From Chitinilyticum aquatile DSM 21506 (lineage in GTDB: Bacteria; Pseudomonadota; Gammaproteobacteria; Burkholderiales; Chitinibacteraceae): a stretch of 64,000 nt of DNA. The position numbers and the translations under genes were made by a program. The notes under the pieces are model-generated. The model did not search any database and was not told where the DNA came from. It worked only from the letters and a program-made list of their open reading frames with translations. Shown one piece after another: positions 10,129-20,169 of this stretch (positions are counted from its first letter, which is position 1; each line of letters starts with the position of its first letter). The stretch covers positions 124,001-188,000 of the forward strand of contig NZ_AUMS01000001.1 in the NCBI RefSeq assembly GCF_000430805.1. The letters run 5' to 3'.

Positions 10129-11007
10129 TCAGGACTTTTCCCGCAAAATGTTTTGCAGGGTGTCCCGCAGAAGCAGCAGGTCGGACCAGCTTTTCGACTT
10201 GTCGGGCAGATTGCGCAGCAGATAGGCCGGGTGGTAGCTCACGATGACCGGGATGCCCTGCCATTCGTGGACCTTGCCGCGCAGGGCGGAAACCGGGGCG
10301 TCGCTTTTCAGCAGGTGCTGGATGGCAAAACGGCCGACGGCGAAAATGACCTTCGGCTGCAGCAGCGCGAGCTGGCGGTCAAGGTAGGGACTGCAGCGCA
10401 ACACTTCATCAACCGCCGGGTTGCGGTTGGCCGGCGGGTGGCATTTCAGCACGTTGGCAATGAACACCTGATCCTTGCGGCTCAGGCTCACTGCGCGCAG
10501 CATACTGTCGAGCAACTGCCCCGCCGCGCCCACAAAGGGCTCGCCCTGCCGATCTTCTTCCGCCCCCGGGGCTTCGCCGACCACCAGCACGTCCGGTTGC
10601 CGCACGCCGGTCCCGAATACGGTCTGCTGGCGCTGGCTGCACAGGCCGCAGGCCGTGCACTGGCGTACGTCGTCCTGCAGCGCATCCCAGTCCAGCTTGG
10701 CAATGCGCTGACTGCGTTCATCCTGCTCCGGTTCGATGGTTGCGCTGCGGCCTGCATCGCGAGCCTGTTGCGCGCCCGGGTGTGCGCTGCGGGTAACCTG
10801 TTCCAGCAGCTTCTGCGCGGTACGTGCGACCGGCGACGGCGCATGCTGGCCCGCAGGGACAGGTGTTTCTGCCGGAGTCGCTGCCGCCGTTGTCTCCGGA
10901 GCCGTGATTTCCGGCTCGGCTGCGACAGCCATGCTGGCGAGAACGGCGCGGCGAACCCAGAAGGGGCCAAGGTCGAGGGCGGCGAGCTTGTCGGTGCGCA
11001 GGCTCAT
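10129..11007 (-). CDS. Uracil-DNA glycosylase, family 4 (iron-sulfur type)
   Basis: Excises uracil from DNA in base-excision repair. It has 292 aa. About 115 N-terminal residues are an Ala/Pro/Thr-rich, probably disordered extension that the catalytic core does not need. The core shows [32 protein letters not shown] and [10 protein letters not shown]. Cysteines in CTACGLC and KCHPP plus CSPYL fit the four iron-sulfur ligands. The ATG overlaps the rimI stop codon (ATGA), giving a tsaB-rimI-udg operon. Confidence 0.93.
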   Translation of the reverse strand: MSLRTDKLAALDLGPFWVRRAVLASMAVAAEPEITAPETTAAATPAETPVPAGQHAPSPVARTAQKLLEQVTRSAHPGAQQARDAGRSATIEPEQDERSQRIAKLDWDALQDDVRQCTACGLCSQRQQTVFGTGVRQPDVLVVGEAPGAEEDRQGEPFVGAAGQLLDSMLRAVSLSRKDQVFIANVLKCHPPANRNPAVDEVLRCSPYLDRQLALLQPKVIFAVGRFAIQHLLKSDAPVSALRGKVHEWQGIPVIVSYHPAYLLRNLPDKSKSWSDLLLLRDTLQNILREKS

Positions 11008-11459
11008 GCTGTAGCGGCTCCATTGCTGATACAGTCAAGGGTATAGATTGCTGCATCTTCTCGGCCATTGGCTGCAGGGTAATACCCCTTGCGAAGGCCG
11101 TTCTGGATGAAGCCGCATCCTTCATAGAGGCGGCGTGCGGCTACATTTCCTGTCCGTACTTCCAGAAAAAGGCGTTCGATGTTGTCGGCGGCAAGGCGTT
11201 GCTGAAGCTCATCAAGCAAGCGACGGGCAATGCCCCGGCGCTGGTATTCGGGGCTGACGGCGATGAGCAGCAGCTCGGCCTCGTCCGGCAGCAGCAGGAC
11301 GACGCAGAAACCTTGCAGCTCGTCCTGCTCGAACCAGCCCAGGCAAAGGTGTCCGGCCAGCGACGAAGCCCAACTGGCGGCACTCCACGGGTGCGGGTTG
11401 GTTGCCTCATCAAGGGCGAGCAGGGCGGGCAGGTGAGCCGGTGTCAGTGTCTGCAGCAT
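11004..11459 (-). CDS. rimI: Ribosomal-protein-alanine N-acetyltransferase
   Basis: A 151-aa GNAT acetyltransferase expected to acetylate the N-terminal alanine of ribosomal protein S18. The acetyl-CoA loop is VSPEYQRRGIARRLL (about 69-82), and the RimI block RKGYYPAANGREDA is near the C-terminus. It starts 4 bp after tsaB, its usual partner. The codons for residues 125-141 coincide with a 49-bp stretch bounded by GGGTAT and ATACCC on the plus strand; see copy 3. Confidence 0.95.
   Translation of the reverse strand: MLQTLTPAHLPALLALDEATNPHPWSAASWASSLAGHLCLGWFEQDELQGFCVVLLLPDEAELLLIAVSPEYQRRGIARRLLDELQQRLAADNIERLFLEVRTGNVAARRLYEGCGFIQNGLRKGYYPAANGREDAAIYTLDCISNGAATA
11039..11087. repeat. 49-bp dispersed palindrome, doubtful copy 3 inside rimI
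   Basis: The termini GGGTAT and ATACCC are exactly 49 bp apart, and the right half (GGCCATTGGCTGCAGGG) resembles the family core. The left core is poor and the central stem does not pair well. Because the stretch encodes the conserved RimI block YYPAANGREDA, the resemblance may be fortuitous. Confidence 0.25.
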
Positions 11460-11463
11460 TGCT

Positions 11464-12138
11464 TTAGCCGCGCTCGCTGGTTTTTAGCGCCACTTTGTCA
11501 CGCAGGTAAACCAGCTGTGCCTCGGCGGCAGGCAAGCCCTTGCCTGCGGCGAAGCGTGGCAGGGCGAGTGCCAGCATGCTGCCGGCGGTGGCAGCCAGTG
11601 TGGCATCGCTGCCGTTCAGATGCGGCGCCAGCCGTGCGGCAAGGGCGTCGGGAAAAACGCGGAAACCGCTGCCGCAGCCGAACCAGTCATCGCTGTCAGG
11701 CAACGGCACGTCTTCGGGGTTGCAGACCACCGGCGCGCAGTGTTCCTGCCAGCCGGATTCAGTTCTGACGTACGCCGCAGCGTAAACCTGATTCATTCGC
11801 GCATCCAGGCAGCAATAGACGCGATCATGGCCACTGGCTTCTGCCAGCGCTTCCAGCGTCGAGATGCCCTGCACCGGCAGGTCGCGACTGAACGCCAGCC
11901 CCTGCGCGATACCGCAGCCGATGCGCAGACCCGTGAATGAGCCGGGGCCGGCGGCAAACACGATGCCGGCAAGCTGGTCGAGCGTAACGCCGCATTCATT
12001 GAGCAGCTCGGCCACGCAGGGCAGCGTCAGTTCGGCGTGCTTCTGGCCCACGTGCCAGTCGCGCACCCGGATGCCGCTGTCAGTTGCCAGCGCGAGCGAG
12101 AGATGGTCGGTGGACGTGTCGAGGGCGAGGTAGGGCAT
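11464..12138 (-). CDS. tsaB: tRNA threonylcarbamoyladenosine biosynthesis protein TsaB
   Basis: A 224-aa ASKHA-fold partner of TsaD in making the universal t6A37 tRNA modification. The N-terminus YLALDTSTDHLSLAL and the GPGSFTGLRIG block (about residue 67 on) are diagnostic, as is CCLDARMNQVYAA. The start at MPYLALDTS fits the family; the frame remains open far upstream, but that sequence is unrelated. It is the first gene of the tsaB-rimI-udg operon and diverges from the rpfE-recJ pair. Confidence 0.96.
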   Translation of the reverse strand: MPYLALDTSTDHLSLALATDSGIRVRDWHVGQKHAELTLPCVAELLNECGVTLDQLAGIVFAAGPGSFTGLRIGCGIAQGLAFSRDLPVQGISTLEALAEASGHDRVYCCLDARMNQVYAAAYVRTESGWQEHCAPVVCNPEDVPLPDSDDWFGCGSGFRVFPDALAARLAPHLNGSDATLAATAGSMLALALPRFAAGKGLPAAEAQLVYLRDKVALKTSERG

Positions 12139-12176
12139 GCGCGGCTGCTGTCTGAATGGAAGCCGCCAGTTTAGCA

Positions 12177-12205
12177 CGCCAGCCTCGCTTGCCGCAGGGC
12201 TGGCG
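12177..12205. other. Inverted repeat in the tsaB/rpfE divergent region
   Basis: CGCCAGCC and GGCTGGCG (8-bp arms, 13-bp spacer) lie between two divergent operons. No T-run follows. It could be an operator or a 5'-UTR hairpin; function is unknown. Confidence 0.3.
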
Positions 12206-12252
12206 GAGCCCGGGGAAGAAGGGGTGTGTTGGCTTCGTGATAAGATTGCGGC

Positions 12253-13239
12253 ATGGATATTACCGTGACTCTTTTTGGCTGGCGCTGGTCCGATCCCGCT
12301 GTCAATGCGGCCGCCCTGCGTGAACTGAATCTGCCGGCACTGGCCTGGCTCTGGGGGCGTGGCCGTGCTGAGGCGATTCCTGTTGCAGCGTATGACGGCT
12401 GGCTGGCCAGCTGTGCCGGTGTTGACAGGCTGCCCGAGGCGCCGTTGCTGCTGGCTGCTGCTGGCATCGAGCCGGCTGCCGGCTGCTGGCTGCGCTGTGA
12501 TCCGGTGACGCTGGAGCTGCATAACGACCAGCTGGTATTGCAGGAGCTGGCCCCGAACGCGATTTCGGCGGCGGAAAGTGCCGCACTGCTGGCCGCACTG
12601 CAAAATCATTTTGCAGCGGACGGCTGGGAATTCTGCGCGCCACAGCCCGGGTGCTGGTTTGTCCGGCTGCCTGTTCCACCGCAGGTGAGCTTTGCCTCCA
12701 TCAATGCCGTGCGCGGCCGGGCGGTCAATGCGGCGATGCCGGAGGGACCGGACGCGCTGCATTGGCACAGCCTGCTCAATGAAATCCAGATGGTGCTCTA
12801 TAACCACCCGGTCAACGATGCCCGATCCGCCGCCGGCCTGCCGCTGGTCAGTGGCGTGTGGTTCTCGGGGCAGGGTGATTGGCCGCTGGCTACGCCCTTG
12901 ACTGCTGTTGCACCGGAAGTCCATGGCAATGACGTGCTGCTGCAGGCCGTGCAGCACCATGCAGAAGCGCGTTGCGTGCCCGTACCTGCCGTGTATCAGC
13001 CCGGTATCCGCCATCTTGTGCTGCAGGATGCGCTGATGCCGCTGCAGGGCAATGATCCGGTGGGCTGGTTTGCGCACTGGCAGGCGCTGGAAACCGACTG
13101 GTTTGCGCCGCTGCTGACCGCGTGGCGGCGCAGGGAATTGCAGCGCATCACGCTGGTTTTCCCCGAGCTGGGCCAGCAGCGCACGCTCACCCAGGCTGGG
13201 CGCTGGCAATTCTGGCGTCGCGCGGAGCTGCCGCGATGA
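12253..13239 (+). CDS. RpfE-type protein of unknown function
   Basis: A 328-aa cytoplasmic protein matching what I know of the 'RpfE-type regulatory protein' family found beside recJ in Beta- and Gammaproteobacteria; members are remotely like cofactor-independent phosphoglycerate mutases. The family-like block is LLNEIQMVLYNHPVNDAR followed by SGVWFSGQGDW (about 177-215). No catalytic residues can be assigned by eye. Its stop codon overlaps the recJ start (ATGA), so the two are translationally coupled. The biochemical role is unknown. Confidence 0.8.
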   Translation: MDITVTLFGWRWSDPAVNAAALRELNLPALAWLWGRGRAEAIPVAAYDGWLASCAGVDRLPEAPLLLAAAGIEPAAGCWLRCDPVTLELHNDQLVLQELAPNAISAAESAALLAALQNHFAADGWEFCAPQPGCWFVRLPVPPQVSFASINAVRGRAVNAAMPEGPDALHWHSLLNEIQMVLYNHPVNDARSAAGLPLVSGVWFSGQGDWPLATPLTAVAPEVHGNDVLLQAVQHHAEARCVPVPAVYQPGIRHLVLQDALMPLQGNDPVGWFAHWQALETDWFAPLLTAWRRRELQRITLVFPELGQQRTLTQAGRWQFWRRAELPR

Positions 13240-14930
13240 GCCGCGCCATTCGCCTGCAGCAACGCACTTGCCCCGATGAACTGTTGAGCCTTCTGCAGCA
13301 GCAGGGCATGTCGGCACTGGAAGCGCGCATTTATGCTGCGCGTGGCATTGCCTCGCCGCAAGAGCTGGAGCATGAGGTCAGCCGCCTGCTGCCCTGGCAG
13401 CCGCTGAAAAATGCGCGAGCGATGTCCGAGCGGCTGGCCGATGCGATTGCCGCGCGGCAGAAGCTGCTGATTGTCGCCGACTACGACGCCGATGGCGCGA
13501 CCGCCTGCGCGGTGGGCATGCGCGGGCTTGGCATGCTGGGCGCAGTGGTCGATTTCATCGTCCCCAACCGTTTTGAATATGGCTACGGCCTGACGCCCGA
13601 AATCGTCGAGCAGGCGGCGCAGCGCCACCCGGACATCCTGATTACCGTTGATAACGGCATTGCCAGTGTCGCCGGCGTCGCGCGCGCGAAGGCGCTCGGG
13701 CTGGAGGTACTGATCACCGATCACCACCTGCCGGGTGATGCCTTGCCCGATGCGCTGATCGTGAACCCCAACCAGGCTGGCTGCGAATTTCCCAGCAAGC
13801 ATCTGGCCGGTGTCGGCGTGATGTTTTATGTGTTGCTGGCGCTCCGTGCTGTGCTGCGCGAGCGCGGGGTTTTTGCTGACGGGAAAGGGCCGAATCTGGC
13901 GAACCTGCTCGATCTGGTCGCGCTGGGTACGGTGGCCGACGTGGTGAAGCTCGACAGCAACAACCGCATCTTGGTCGAGCAGGGTTTGCGGCGCATCCGC
14001 GCCGGCCGCTGCGCGCCAGGCATCGAAGCCCTGTGCCGGATCGCCGGGCGCAATCCGGCTCGTGCCGGTTGCTTCGATCTTGGCTTCGCGCTCGGGCCGC
14101 GCCTCAATGCCGCTGGCCGGCTTGATGACATGAGTCTCGGCATCGCCTGTCTGCTGGCCGGCAGCATCGACGCCGCTGAGCCACTCGCGCGCGAGCTGGA
14201 TCGCATGAATCGCACCCGGCGCGAAATCGAGGGCGGCATGCGCGAAGAAGCGGAGCAGATTCTCGAGCGCGTGAATGTCGCCGGCCAGTTCAGCGTGGTG
14301 CTTTTCCAGCCCGACTGGCATCAGGGTGTGGTCGGCATCGTTGCCGCGCGCGTCAAGGAGCGCTTCCATCGCCCGACCATCGTGTTTGCGCAGGCCAGCG
14401 ACACTGAAATCAAGGGCTCGGGTCGCTCGATCCCGGGCTTGCACCTGCGTGATGCGCTTGATCTGGTCAGCAAGCGCCATCCCAATTTGATCCAGCGTTT
14501 CGGCGGGCACGCCATGGCGGCGGGCTTGTCACTCAGACCGGCCGATTTTTCGCGCTTTGCCGCCGCCTTCGAAGCAGTGTGTGCCGAGCTGATGGAAGGG
14601 CGCTTGCCGGAACAGGTGGTCGATACCGATGGCGAATTGCCGCCGGAAGGTTTCCACTTTGCGCAGGTCGAAAAGCTGGAGCAGCAGGTTTGGGGACAGG
14701 GCTTTCCGGCGCCGGTGTTTACCGGCACGTTTTCCGTTGTCGAGCAGCGTCTCGTTGGCGAAAAACACCTTAAACTGAGACTGGCAACACCGTACGGCCA
14801 GGTGTTCGATGCCATGCGCTTTTCGCATGCCGAGCCGCTGCCGCCGACCATTTCTGCAGCGTACCGCATCGGCATCAACGAATTCCGTGGCGAACGCAAT
14901 GTGCAGCTGCAAATTGAGTATTGCATTTAG
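13236..14930 (+). CDS. recJ: Single-stranded-DNA-specific exonuclease RecJ
   Basis: A 564-aa 5'-3' single-strand exonuclease for recombination and repair. DHH-family metal motifs are present in order: VADYDADGATA, TVDNGIAS, ITDHHLPGD and ALGTVADVV. The DHHA1 part has GVVGIVAARVKERF, KGSGRSIPG and RFGGHAMAAG. The ATG overlaps the rpfE stop codon; the frame is open 38 codons further upstream but inside rpfE. A palindrome copy starts 5 bp after the stop codon. Confidence 0.97.
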   Translation: MSRAIRLQQRTCPDELLSLLQQQGMSALEARIYAARGIASPQELEHEVSRLLPWQPLKNARAMSERLADAIAARQKLLIVADYDADGATACAVGMRGLGMLGAVVDFIVPNRFEYGYGLTPEIVEQAAQRHPDILITVDNGIASVAGVARAKALGLEVLITDHHLPGDALPDALIVNPNQAGCEFPSKHLAGVGVMFYVLLALRAVLRERGVFADGKGPNLANLLDLVALGTVADVVKLDSNNRILVEQGLRRIRAGRCAPGIEALCRIAGRNPARAGCFDLGFALGPRLNAAGRLDDMSLGIACLLAGSIDAAEPLARELDRMNRTRREIEGGMREEAEQILERVNVAGQFSVVLFQPDWHQGVVGIVAARVKERFHRPTIVFAQASDTEIKGSGRSIPGLHLRDALDLVSKRHPNLIQRFGGHAMAAGLSLRPADFSRFAAAFEAVCAELMEGRLPEQVVDTDGELPPEGFHFAQVEKLEQQVWGQGFPAPVFTGTFSVVEQRLVGEKHLKLRLATPYGQVFDAMRFSHAEPLPPTISAAYRIGINEFRGERNVQLQIEYCI

Positions 14931-14934
14931 TGAT

Positions 14935-14983
14935 GGGTATGTGTCTTCAGCCCAATTAATAAAAGGGCTTTATTGGCATATGG
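14935..14983. repeat. 49-bp dispersed palindrome, copy 4
   Basis: Begins GGGTATG; the core AGCCCAATT pairs across to AAAAGGGCT, and the right end is the degenerate CATATGG. It follows the recJ stop codon directly, with no other terminator between recJ and the next gene. Confidence 0.6.
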
Positions 14984-15007
14984 CCATGTGTATGAGTGGG
15001 GGCTGGG

Positions 15008-15370
15008 ATGATTCATCCGATCACCGTGTTTGTGTACGGCACGCTCAAGCGTGGCGGCTGGAACCACCGCTGGATGGGCAATGCCACGTATCTTGGCGAG
15101 GCCGAGACCATCGAGTGGTACACCCTGTATGCCGACGCGGTGCCGCACCTGATTCGAGACGAGGAAAGCTATCCGGTACGCGGCGAGCTGTTTCTGGTGG
15201 ATTACGCCACACTGCTTGATCTGGACGAGCTGGAAGGTCACCCGGTCGAGTACTGCCGCGATCAGGTGGCGGTACGCGGACCGTCGGGTGAAGAGTTGCT
15301 GGCCTGGGTCTACTTCGCACGCGCGCCGCATGGCACGCGGCAGCGGCAAGGCGTTTTCCATCTTGACTGA
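15008..15370 (+). CDS. Gamma-glutamylcyclotransferase-like (AIG2/GGCT fold) protein
   Basis: A small 120-aa cytoplasmic protein of the gamma-glutamylcyclotransferase superfamily. The substrate loop VFVYGTLKRGG is at the N-terminus (about 7-17). A mid-protein acidic residue in VRGELFLVD sits where the catalytic glutamate is expected, and LLDLDELEGHPVEYCR is typical. The natural substrate (gamma-glutamyl amine or peptide) cannot be deduced. The ATG at 15008 is preferred; an in-frame GTG lies four codons upstream. Confidence 0.85.
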   Translation: MIHPITVFVYGTLKRGGWNHRWMGNATYLGEAETIEWYTLYADAVPHLIRDEESYPVRGELFLVDYATLLDLDELEGHPVEYCRDQVAVRGPSGEELLAWVYFARAPHGTRQRQGVFHLD

Positions 15371-15407
15371 GCCATGCTGCGGCATGGGCATTATTTGGCT
15401 TGCCAAC

Positions 15408-15422
15408 TAGACGACTGGTCTA
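15408..15422. promoter_or_regulatory. TetR-type operator upstream of the tetR gene
   Basis: The 15-bp sequence TAGACGACTGGTCTA has TAGAC/GTCTA arms and recurs almost identically before the nitroreductase gene (14 of 15 bases the same). Its position just before the regulator start indicates autoregulation. Confidence 0.75.
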
Positions 15423-15436
15423 ATATGATGTCGGCC

Positions 15437-16021
15437 ATGACACGCGCAAACACCGACACCCGCGAGCATCTGCTGGCAACGGCAACTGGCATCATTCTTG
15501 GCAAAGGCTTTGCCGCCGTCGGGCTGGCCGAAATCCTTGCCGCCGCCGGCGTGCCCAAGGGCTCCTTCTATCACTACTTCCGTTCCAAGGAAGGGTTTGG
15601 TGTCGAACTGCTGCAGCGTTACTTCGCGCTCTATGACGAGCGGCTGGCAGCCATGCTGGCACCGGAGAACGGCCCGGCGCGCGACTGTCTGCTGGCGTAT
15701 TTTTCCGGCTGGCAGCAATGCAGCGCAGAGGACGGCAGGGTGCCCGGCTGTCTGGTGGTCAAGCTGGCGGGAGAGGTCGCCGATTTGTCAGAGCCGATGC
15801 GTGCGGCACTGGCGAGTGGCACCGCCCGCATTGTTGCCCGTCTGACCGACTGCCTGCAGCGCGGGCAGCAGGAAGGCAGCATCGCTGCCGGACGGGATGT
15901 GGCCCAGCTTGCCAGCGGGCTCTACAGCCTCTGGCTGGGTAGCGCACTGCGCAGCAAGGTGCAGCAGGATGCCGAGTGCCAGCAGCATGCCCATGCACTG
16001 ACATTGGCCTTGCTGGCTTGA
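15437..16021 (+). CDS. TetR-family repressor (NemR/AcuR-like)
   Basis: A 194-aa one-component repressor. The N-terminal helix-turn-helix reads TREHLLATATGIILGKGF...VGLAEILAAAGVPKGSFYHYFRSKEGF, close to NemR/AcuR-type regulators. The C-terminal half carries a cysteine (GCLVVKLAGEVADLS) in a region that senses electrophiles in related proteins; that role is inferred. Starts at 15425 or 15428 are also possible but overlap the operator edge. It probably controls itself and the nitroreductase gene downstream, since both promoters carry the same palindrome. Confidence 0.88.
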   Translation: MTRANTDTREHLLATATGIILGKGFAAVGLAEILAAAGVPKGSFYHYFRSKEGFGVELLQRYFALYDERLAAMLAPENGPARDCLLAYFSGWQQCSAEDGRVPGCLVVKLAGEVADLSEPMRAALASGTARIVARLTDCLQRGQQEGSIAAGRDVAQLASGLYSLWLGSALRSKVQQDAECQQHAHALTLALLA

Positions 16022-16091
16022 ATGGACTGAATTGCAATTGATGCAACTGCCGGCTGTTGTTAAACCGGGCTGGCAGTAAATTGAACTGACT

Positions 16092-16114
16092 CCGCCATGA
16101 TCTGGCGGTTTTTC
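16092..16114 (+). terminator. Terminator after the tetR gene
   Basis: CCGCCA, loop TGATC, TGGCGG, then TTTTTC. It separates the regulator from the nitroreductase gene, which then has its own operator and start. Confidence 0.8.
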
Positions 16115-16126
16115 TGGACTAGAAAC

Positions 16127-16141
16127 TAGACGACCGGTCTA
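16127..16141. promoter_or_regulatory. TetR-type operator upstream of the nitroreductase gene
   Basis: TAGACGACCGGTCTA differs from the site before tetR at one position and lies just before the ribosome-binding site AAGGAAGA of the nitroreductase gene. Binding here would block transcription of that gene. Confidence 0.75.
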
Positions 16142-16155
16142 ATAAAGGAAGACTC

Positions 16156-16896
16156 ATGAATCCCATGCTTGAACTGATGCACCAGCACCGCAGCAGCCGC
16201 AGCTATCGCGACACGCCTGTCGCGCCGGAAGTGCTTGATGCCATTCTCGATGCCGCCTACCGCGGGCCGACCTCGATCAACGGCCAGCAGGTGTCGCTGG
16301 TCGTGGTACAGGATGCCGCGCGCCGGCAGAAAATTGCCGAGATCGCTGGCGGCCAGCCCTGGATTGCCAAGGCACCGGTCTTCGTGACCGTGGTGGTCGA
16401 TTTCCAGAAAACCGCGCAGGGACTGGAAAAGGCCGGCGTCGAGCATCTCATCCAGCACAGTGTTGAAGGGTTTGGCGTCGGGGCGGTCGATGCCGGGATC
16501 GCCCTGGGTAATCTCATGACTGCAGCCCGGGCAGCGGGCCTCGGCGTGGTACCCATCGGGGGTATTCGCCGTGATCCGCAGGCCATGATCGATCTGCTGC
16601 AGCTGCCTCCACTGACCTTCCCGATTGCCGGAGTGGTCATCGGCCATGTCGCAGAGGAAAGCCCGCTCAAACCGCGTCTGCCGCGTGAAAGTTTTGTCCA
16701 CCACGAAACCTACCGGCAGCAGGTGATCCGCCCGAGCATCGATGCCTACGATGTGACCCTGGCCGATTACTGGCAGGCGATTGGTCGCAGCGATGGGAAA
16801 AACTGGTCAGACAACACAGCGCAGTTCTACAGCAAGATCTACTTCCCGAATGTGGCGCCAGTGGCGCGCAAGCAGGGATTTGGCTTCGAGCAATAA
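16156..16896 (+). CDS. FMN-dependent NAD(P)H nitroreductase/flavin reductase (NfsA-like)
   Basis: A 246-aa flavoprotein of the nitroreductase family. The FMN-phosphate site RSSRSYRD is near residue 12. GPTSINGQQVSLVVV, the mid-region GAVDAGIALGNLMTAARAAGLGVVPIGGIRR and the C-terminal FPNVAPVARKQGFGF resemble the NfsA/FrxA group. It likely reduces quinones, nitroaromatics or other electrophiles. Control by the adjacent TetR protein fits an electrophile-response module like nemR-nemA. AAGGAAGA supports the start. Confidence 0.88.
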   Translation: MNPMLELMHQHRSSRSYRDTPVAPEVLDAILDAAYRGPTSINGQQVSLVVVQDAARRQKIAEIAGGQPWIAKAPVFVTVVVDFQKTAQGLEKAGVEHLIQHSVEGFGVGAVDAGIALGNLMTAARAAGLGVVPIGGIRRDPQAMIDLLQLPPLTFPIAGVVIGHVAEESPLKPRLPRESFVHHETYRQQVIRPSIDAYDVTLADYWQAIGRSDGKNWSDNTAQFYSKIYFPNVAPVARKQGFGFEQ

Positions 16897-17104
16897 GCAG
16901 CGCAAGGAAGCTGTGGTGGGGCGGAGAGCCAAGAGGGACGGTCGCCTTCGCTGCCGCCACGGCGGGCAACGGGGGGCGCAGAATAGCCATTTCTGCTTCG
17001 CGCATCTCGGCTTTCCCGGTGATCGTGCAAAGCGCAATGGGGGTTAAATCCAGGCAGCAAGCCGGTAGTAGTATGTCTTGCATCCTGACCAGGGGCATGA
17101 CTGC

Positions 17105-17692
17105 ATGAATATGGCTTGCGCCGAAACGCGCTCTGATGCGTTTACCGTTTTCCCAGAATTGCACACAAGCCGTCTTACGCTGCGGCAAATTGAGCCGGGG
17201 GATGCTGGTGCGATTTTAAGCCTGCTCGGCAAACCTGAAGTTCTCCGCTACGACTCCTTCGAGCGCTTCACCACCCTGCAGCAGGCCGATGATTTGATCG
17301 CCTGGTTTTCCCAAGCATATCTTCAAAAGAAAGCCATCTTCTGGGGGCTGACACTGCATGGCTGCACCGAGCTGATCGGGTTCTGCAAATGCGAAATCGA
17401 GGTTCCCGGGGTTCGCGCCGATCTCGGTTTTGATTTGCAACCGGAATACTGGAATCAGGGCGTGATGAGCGAAGCGCTGTCGGCCATTGTGGCATTTGCC
17501 TTTGCGCGACTGGATGTAAACCGCATCGAGGCCGCCGCGGCGACGGCGAACAAGGCATCAATCCGGGTGCTGGAGAAAACGGGCCTGACACAGGAGGGCA
17601 TACTGCGCCAGCGCAGTTGCCTGGACGGTGTTTGTCACGACATGGCCATGCTCGCCATTTTGCGGGCAGATTGGGCAAACGGCAGAGGGTGA
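17105..17692 (+). CDS. GNAT-family N-acetyltransferase (RimJ/RimL type)
   Basis: A 195-aa acetyltransferase. LHTSRLTLRQIEPGDAGAILSLL near the N-terminus and ADLGFDLQPEYWNQGVMSEALSAI (acetyl-CoA region), then NKASIRVLEKTGLTQEG, are typical of the RimJ/RimL-like group that includes ribosomal-protein and small-molecule acetylases. The substrate is unknown. The ATG at 17105 has AGGGG upstream; an earlier in-frame ATG lies at 17078. The preceding 200 bp contain no other gene I can support. Confidence 0.85.
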   Translation: MNMACAETRSDAFTVFPELHTSRLTLRQIEPGDAGAILSLLGKPEVLRYDSFERFTTLQQADDLIAWFSQAYLQKKAIFWGLTLHGCTELIGFCKCEIEVPGVRADLGFDLQPEYWNQGVMSEALSAIVAFAFARLDVNRIEAAAATANKASIRVLEKTGLTQEGILRQRSCLDGVCHDMAMLAILRADWANGRG

Positions 17693-17760
17693 GTGACTTT
17701 TTCCCTTGGGCCGGCGTGCAAATCGCTGTAAGCTTACGGATTGTTTCAACGGAGTTTCTC

Positions 17761-18360
17761 ATGTCCCGCACCATTTATCTGCTTCGCCATGGCCAGACCG
17801 AGTTCAACGCCGAGCGGCGCATGCAGGGGCAATGCGATTCGCCGCTCACAGAACTGGGCGAGGCACAGGCCAGGGCCATGGGGGCGGCGCTGCGCGAGGA
17901 GCTGGGCAATCCGGCCGACTGGCAGGTGCTTGCCAGCCCTCTGGGCCGCGCAATGCAGACGGCCCGACTGGTCTCCGCCGAGCTGGGCTTGCCAGCCCGC
18001 CACATCCGTCCCGAGCCACGCCTGATCGAGGTCAGCTTTGGCGAGTGGGAAATGCAGCAGGTTCCCGTTCTGCACGAGCGTTATCCCGAGCTGGCCAGCC
18101 TGCCGGACTGGTATTTCAACGCGCCGGGTTGTGAATCCTTTGCCGCCGTGTCGGCACGCATCCGGCACTGGCTCGCCGATGAGAGCCTGCCGCCACGGCT
18201 GATTGTCGTCGCCCATGGCCTGCTTGGCCGCATCCTGCGCGGCATCTACGCCGGCATGCATCCGGACCAATTGTGGCAGCAAGACATGCCGCAGGATGCC
18301 TTTTTCCGCCTGCAGGGCGGGCAGATCACGCGGATTGAATGCATGGCTGAAATTATCTGA
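17761..18360 (+). CDS. Histidine phosphatase family protein
   Basis: A 199-aa phosphoglycerate-mutase-like phosphatase. The catalytic LLRHGQTEFNAE is at the N-terminus, LASPLGRAMQTA follows, and the second catalytic histidine is in VVAHGLLGR. The overall pattern fits small broad-specificity phosphatases (GpmB/CobC-like). The substrate is not deducible. The ATG at 17761 is preceded by GGAG. A strong bidirectional terminator separates it from ettA. Confidence 0.9.
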   Translation: MSRTIYLLRHGQTEFNAERRMQGQCDSPLTELGEAQARAMGAALREELGNPADWQVLASPLGRAMQTARLVSAELGLPARHIRPEPRLIEVSFGEWEMQQVPVLHERYPELASLPDWYFNAPGCESFAAVSARIRHWLADESLPPRLIVVAHGLLGRILRGIYAGMHPDQLWQQDMPQDAFFRLQGGQITRIECMAEII

Positions 18361-18390
18361 CCCACTCAGCTGCATCATTTCGGGCTGCAC

Positions 18391-18426
18391 AAAAAAACCG
18401 GAAGGCAACGCCTTCCGGTTTTTTTT
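18391..18426. terminator. Bidirectional terminator between the phosphatase gene and ettA
   Basis: The arms AAAAAAACCGGAAGGC and GCCTTCCGGTTTTTTT flank the loop AAC. T-runs on both strands serve both convergent genes. Confidence 0.93.
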
Positions 18427-18438
18427 GTGTACTGATGC

Positions 18439-20106
<1,668 letters not shown>

Positions 20107-20169
20107 GAGGGGCTATGCCTTGATCGAGTTGAAAATCTGACCCCGCGATTCTAGCAAAGGGAGACACCA

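Noticed and set aside
11039-11087. GGGTAT...ATACCC at 49 bp inside rimI, counted as a full copy of the palindrome family
   Set aside because: It encodes the conserved RimI block YYPAANGREDA, and its left core does not pair or match the consensus. It is listed only as a doubtful copy.
12139-13317. N-terminal extension of tsaB giving a 617-residue protein
   Set aside because: The extra sequence runs antisense through the rpfE gene and is unrelated to TsaB; the normal start at 12138 fits the family.
12996-14510. 504-codon minus-strand open frame opposite recJ
   Set aside because: It is antisense to a fully conserved recJ gene, with no recognisable domain and no ribosome-binding site.
16559-16605. 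GGGTAT within the nitroreductase gene, considered as another palindrome copy
   Set aside because: There is no matching right arm at 49 bp and no conserved core; it is a chance hexamer.
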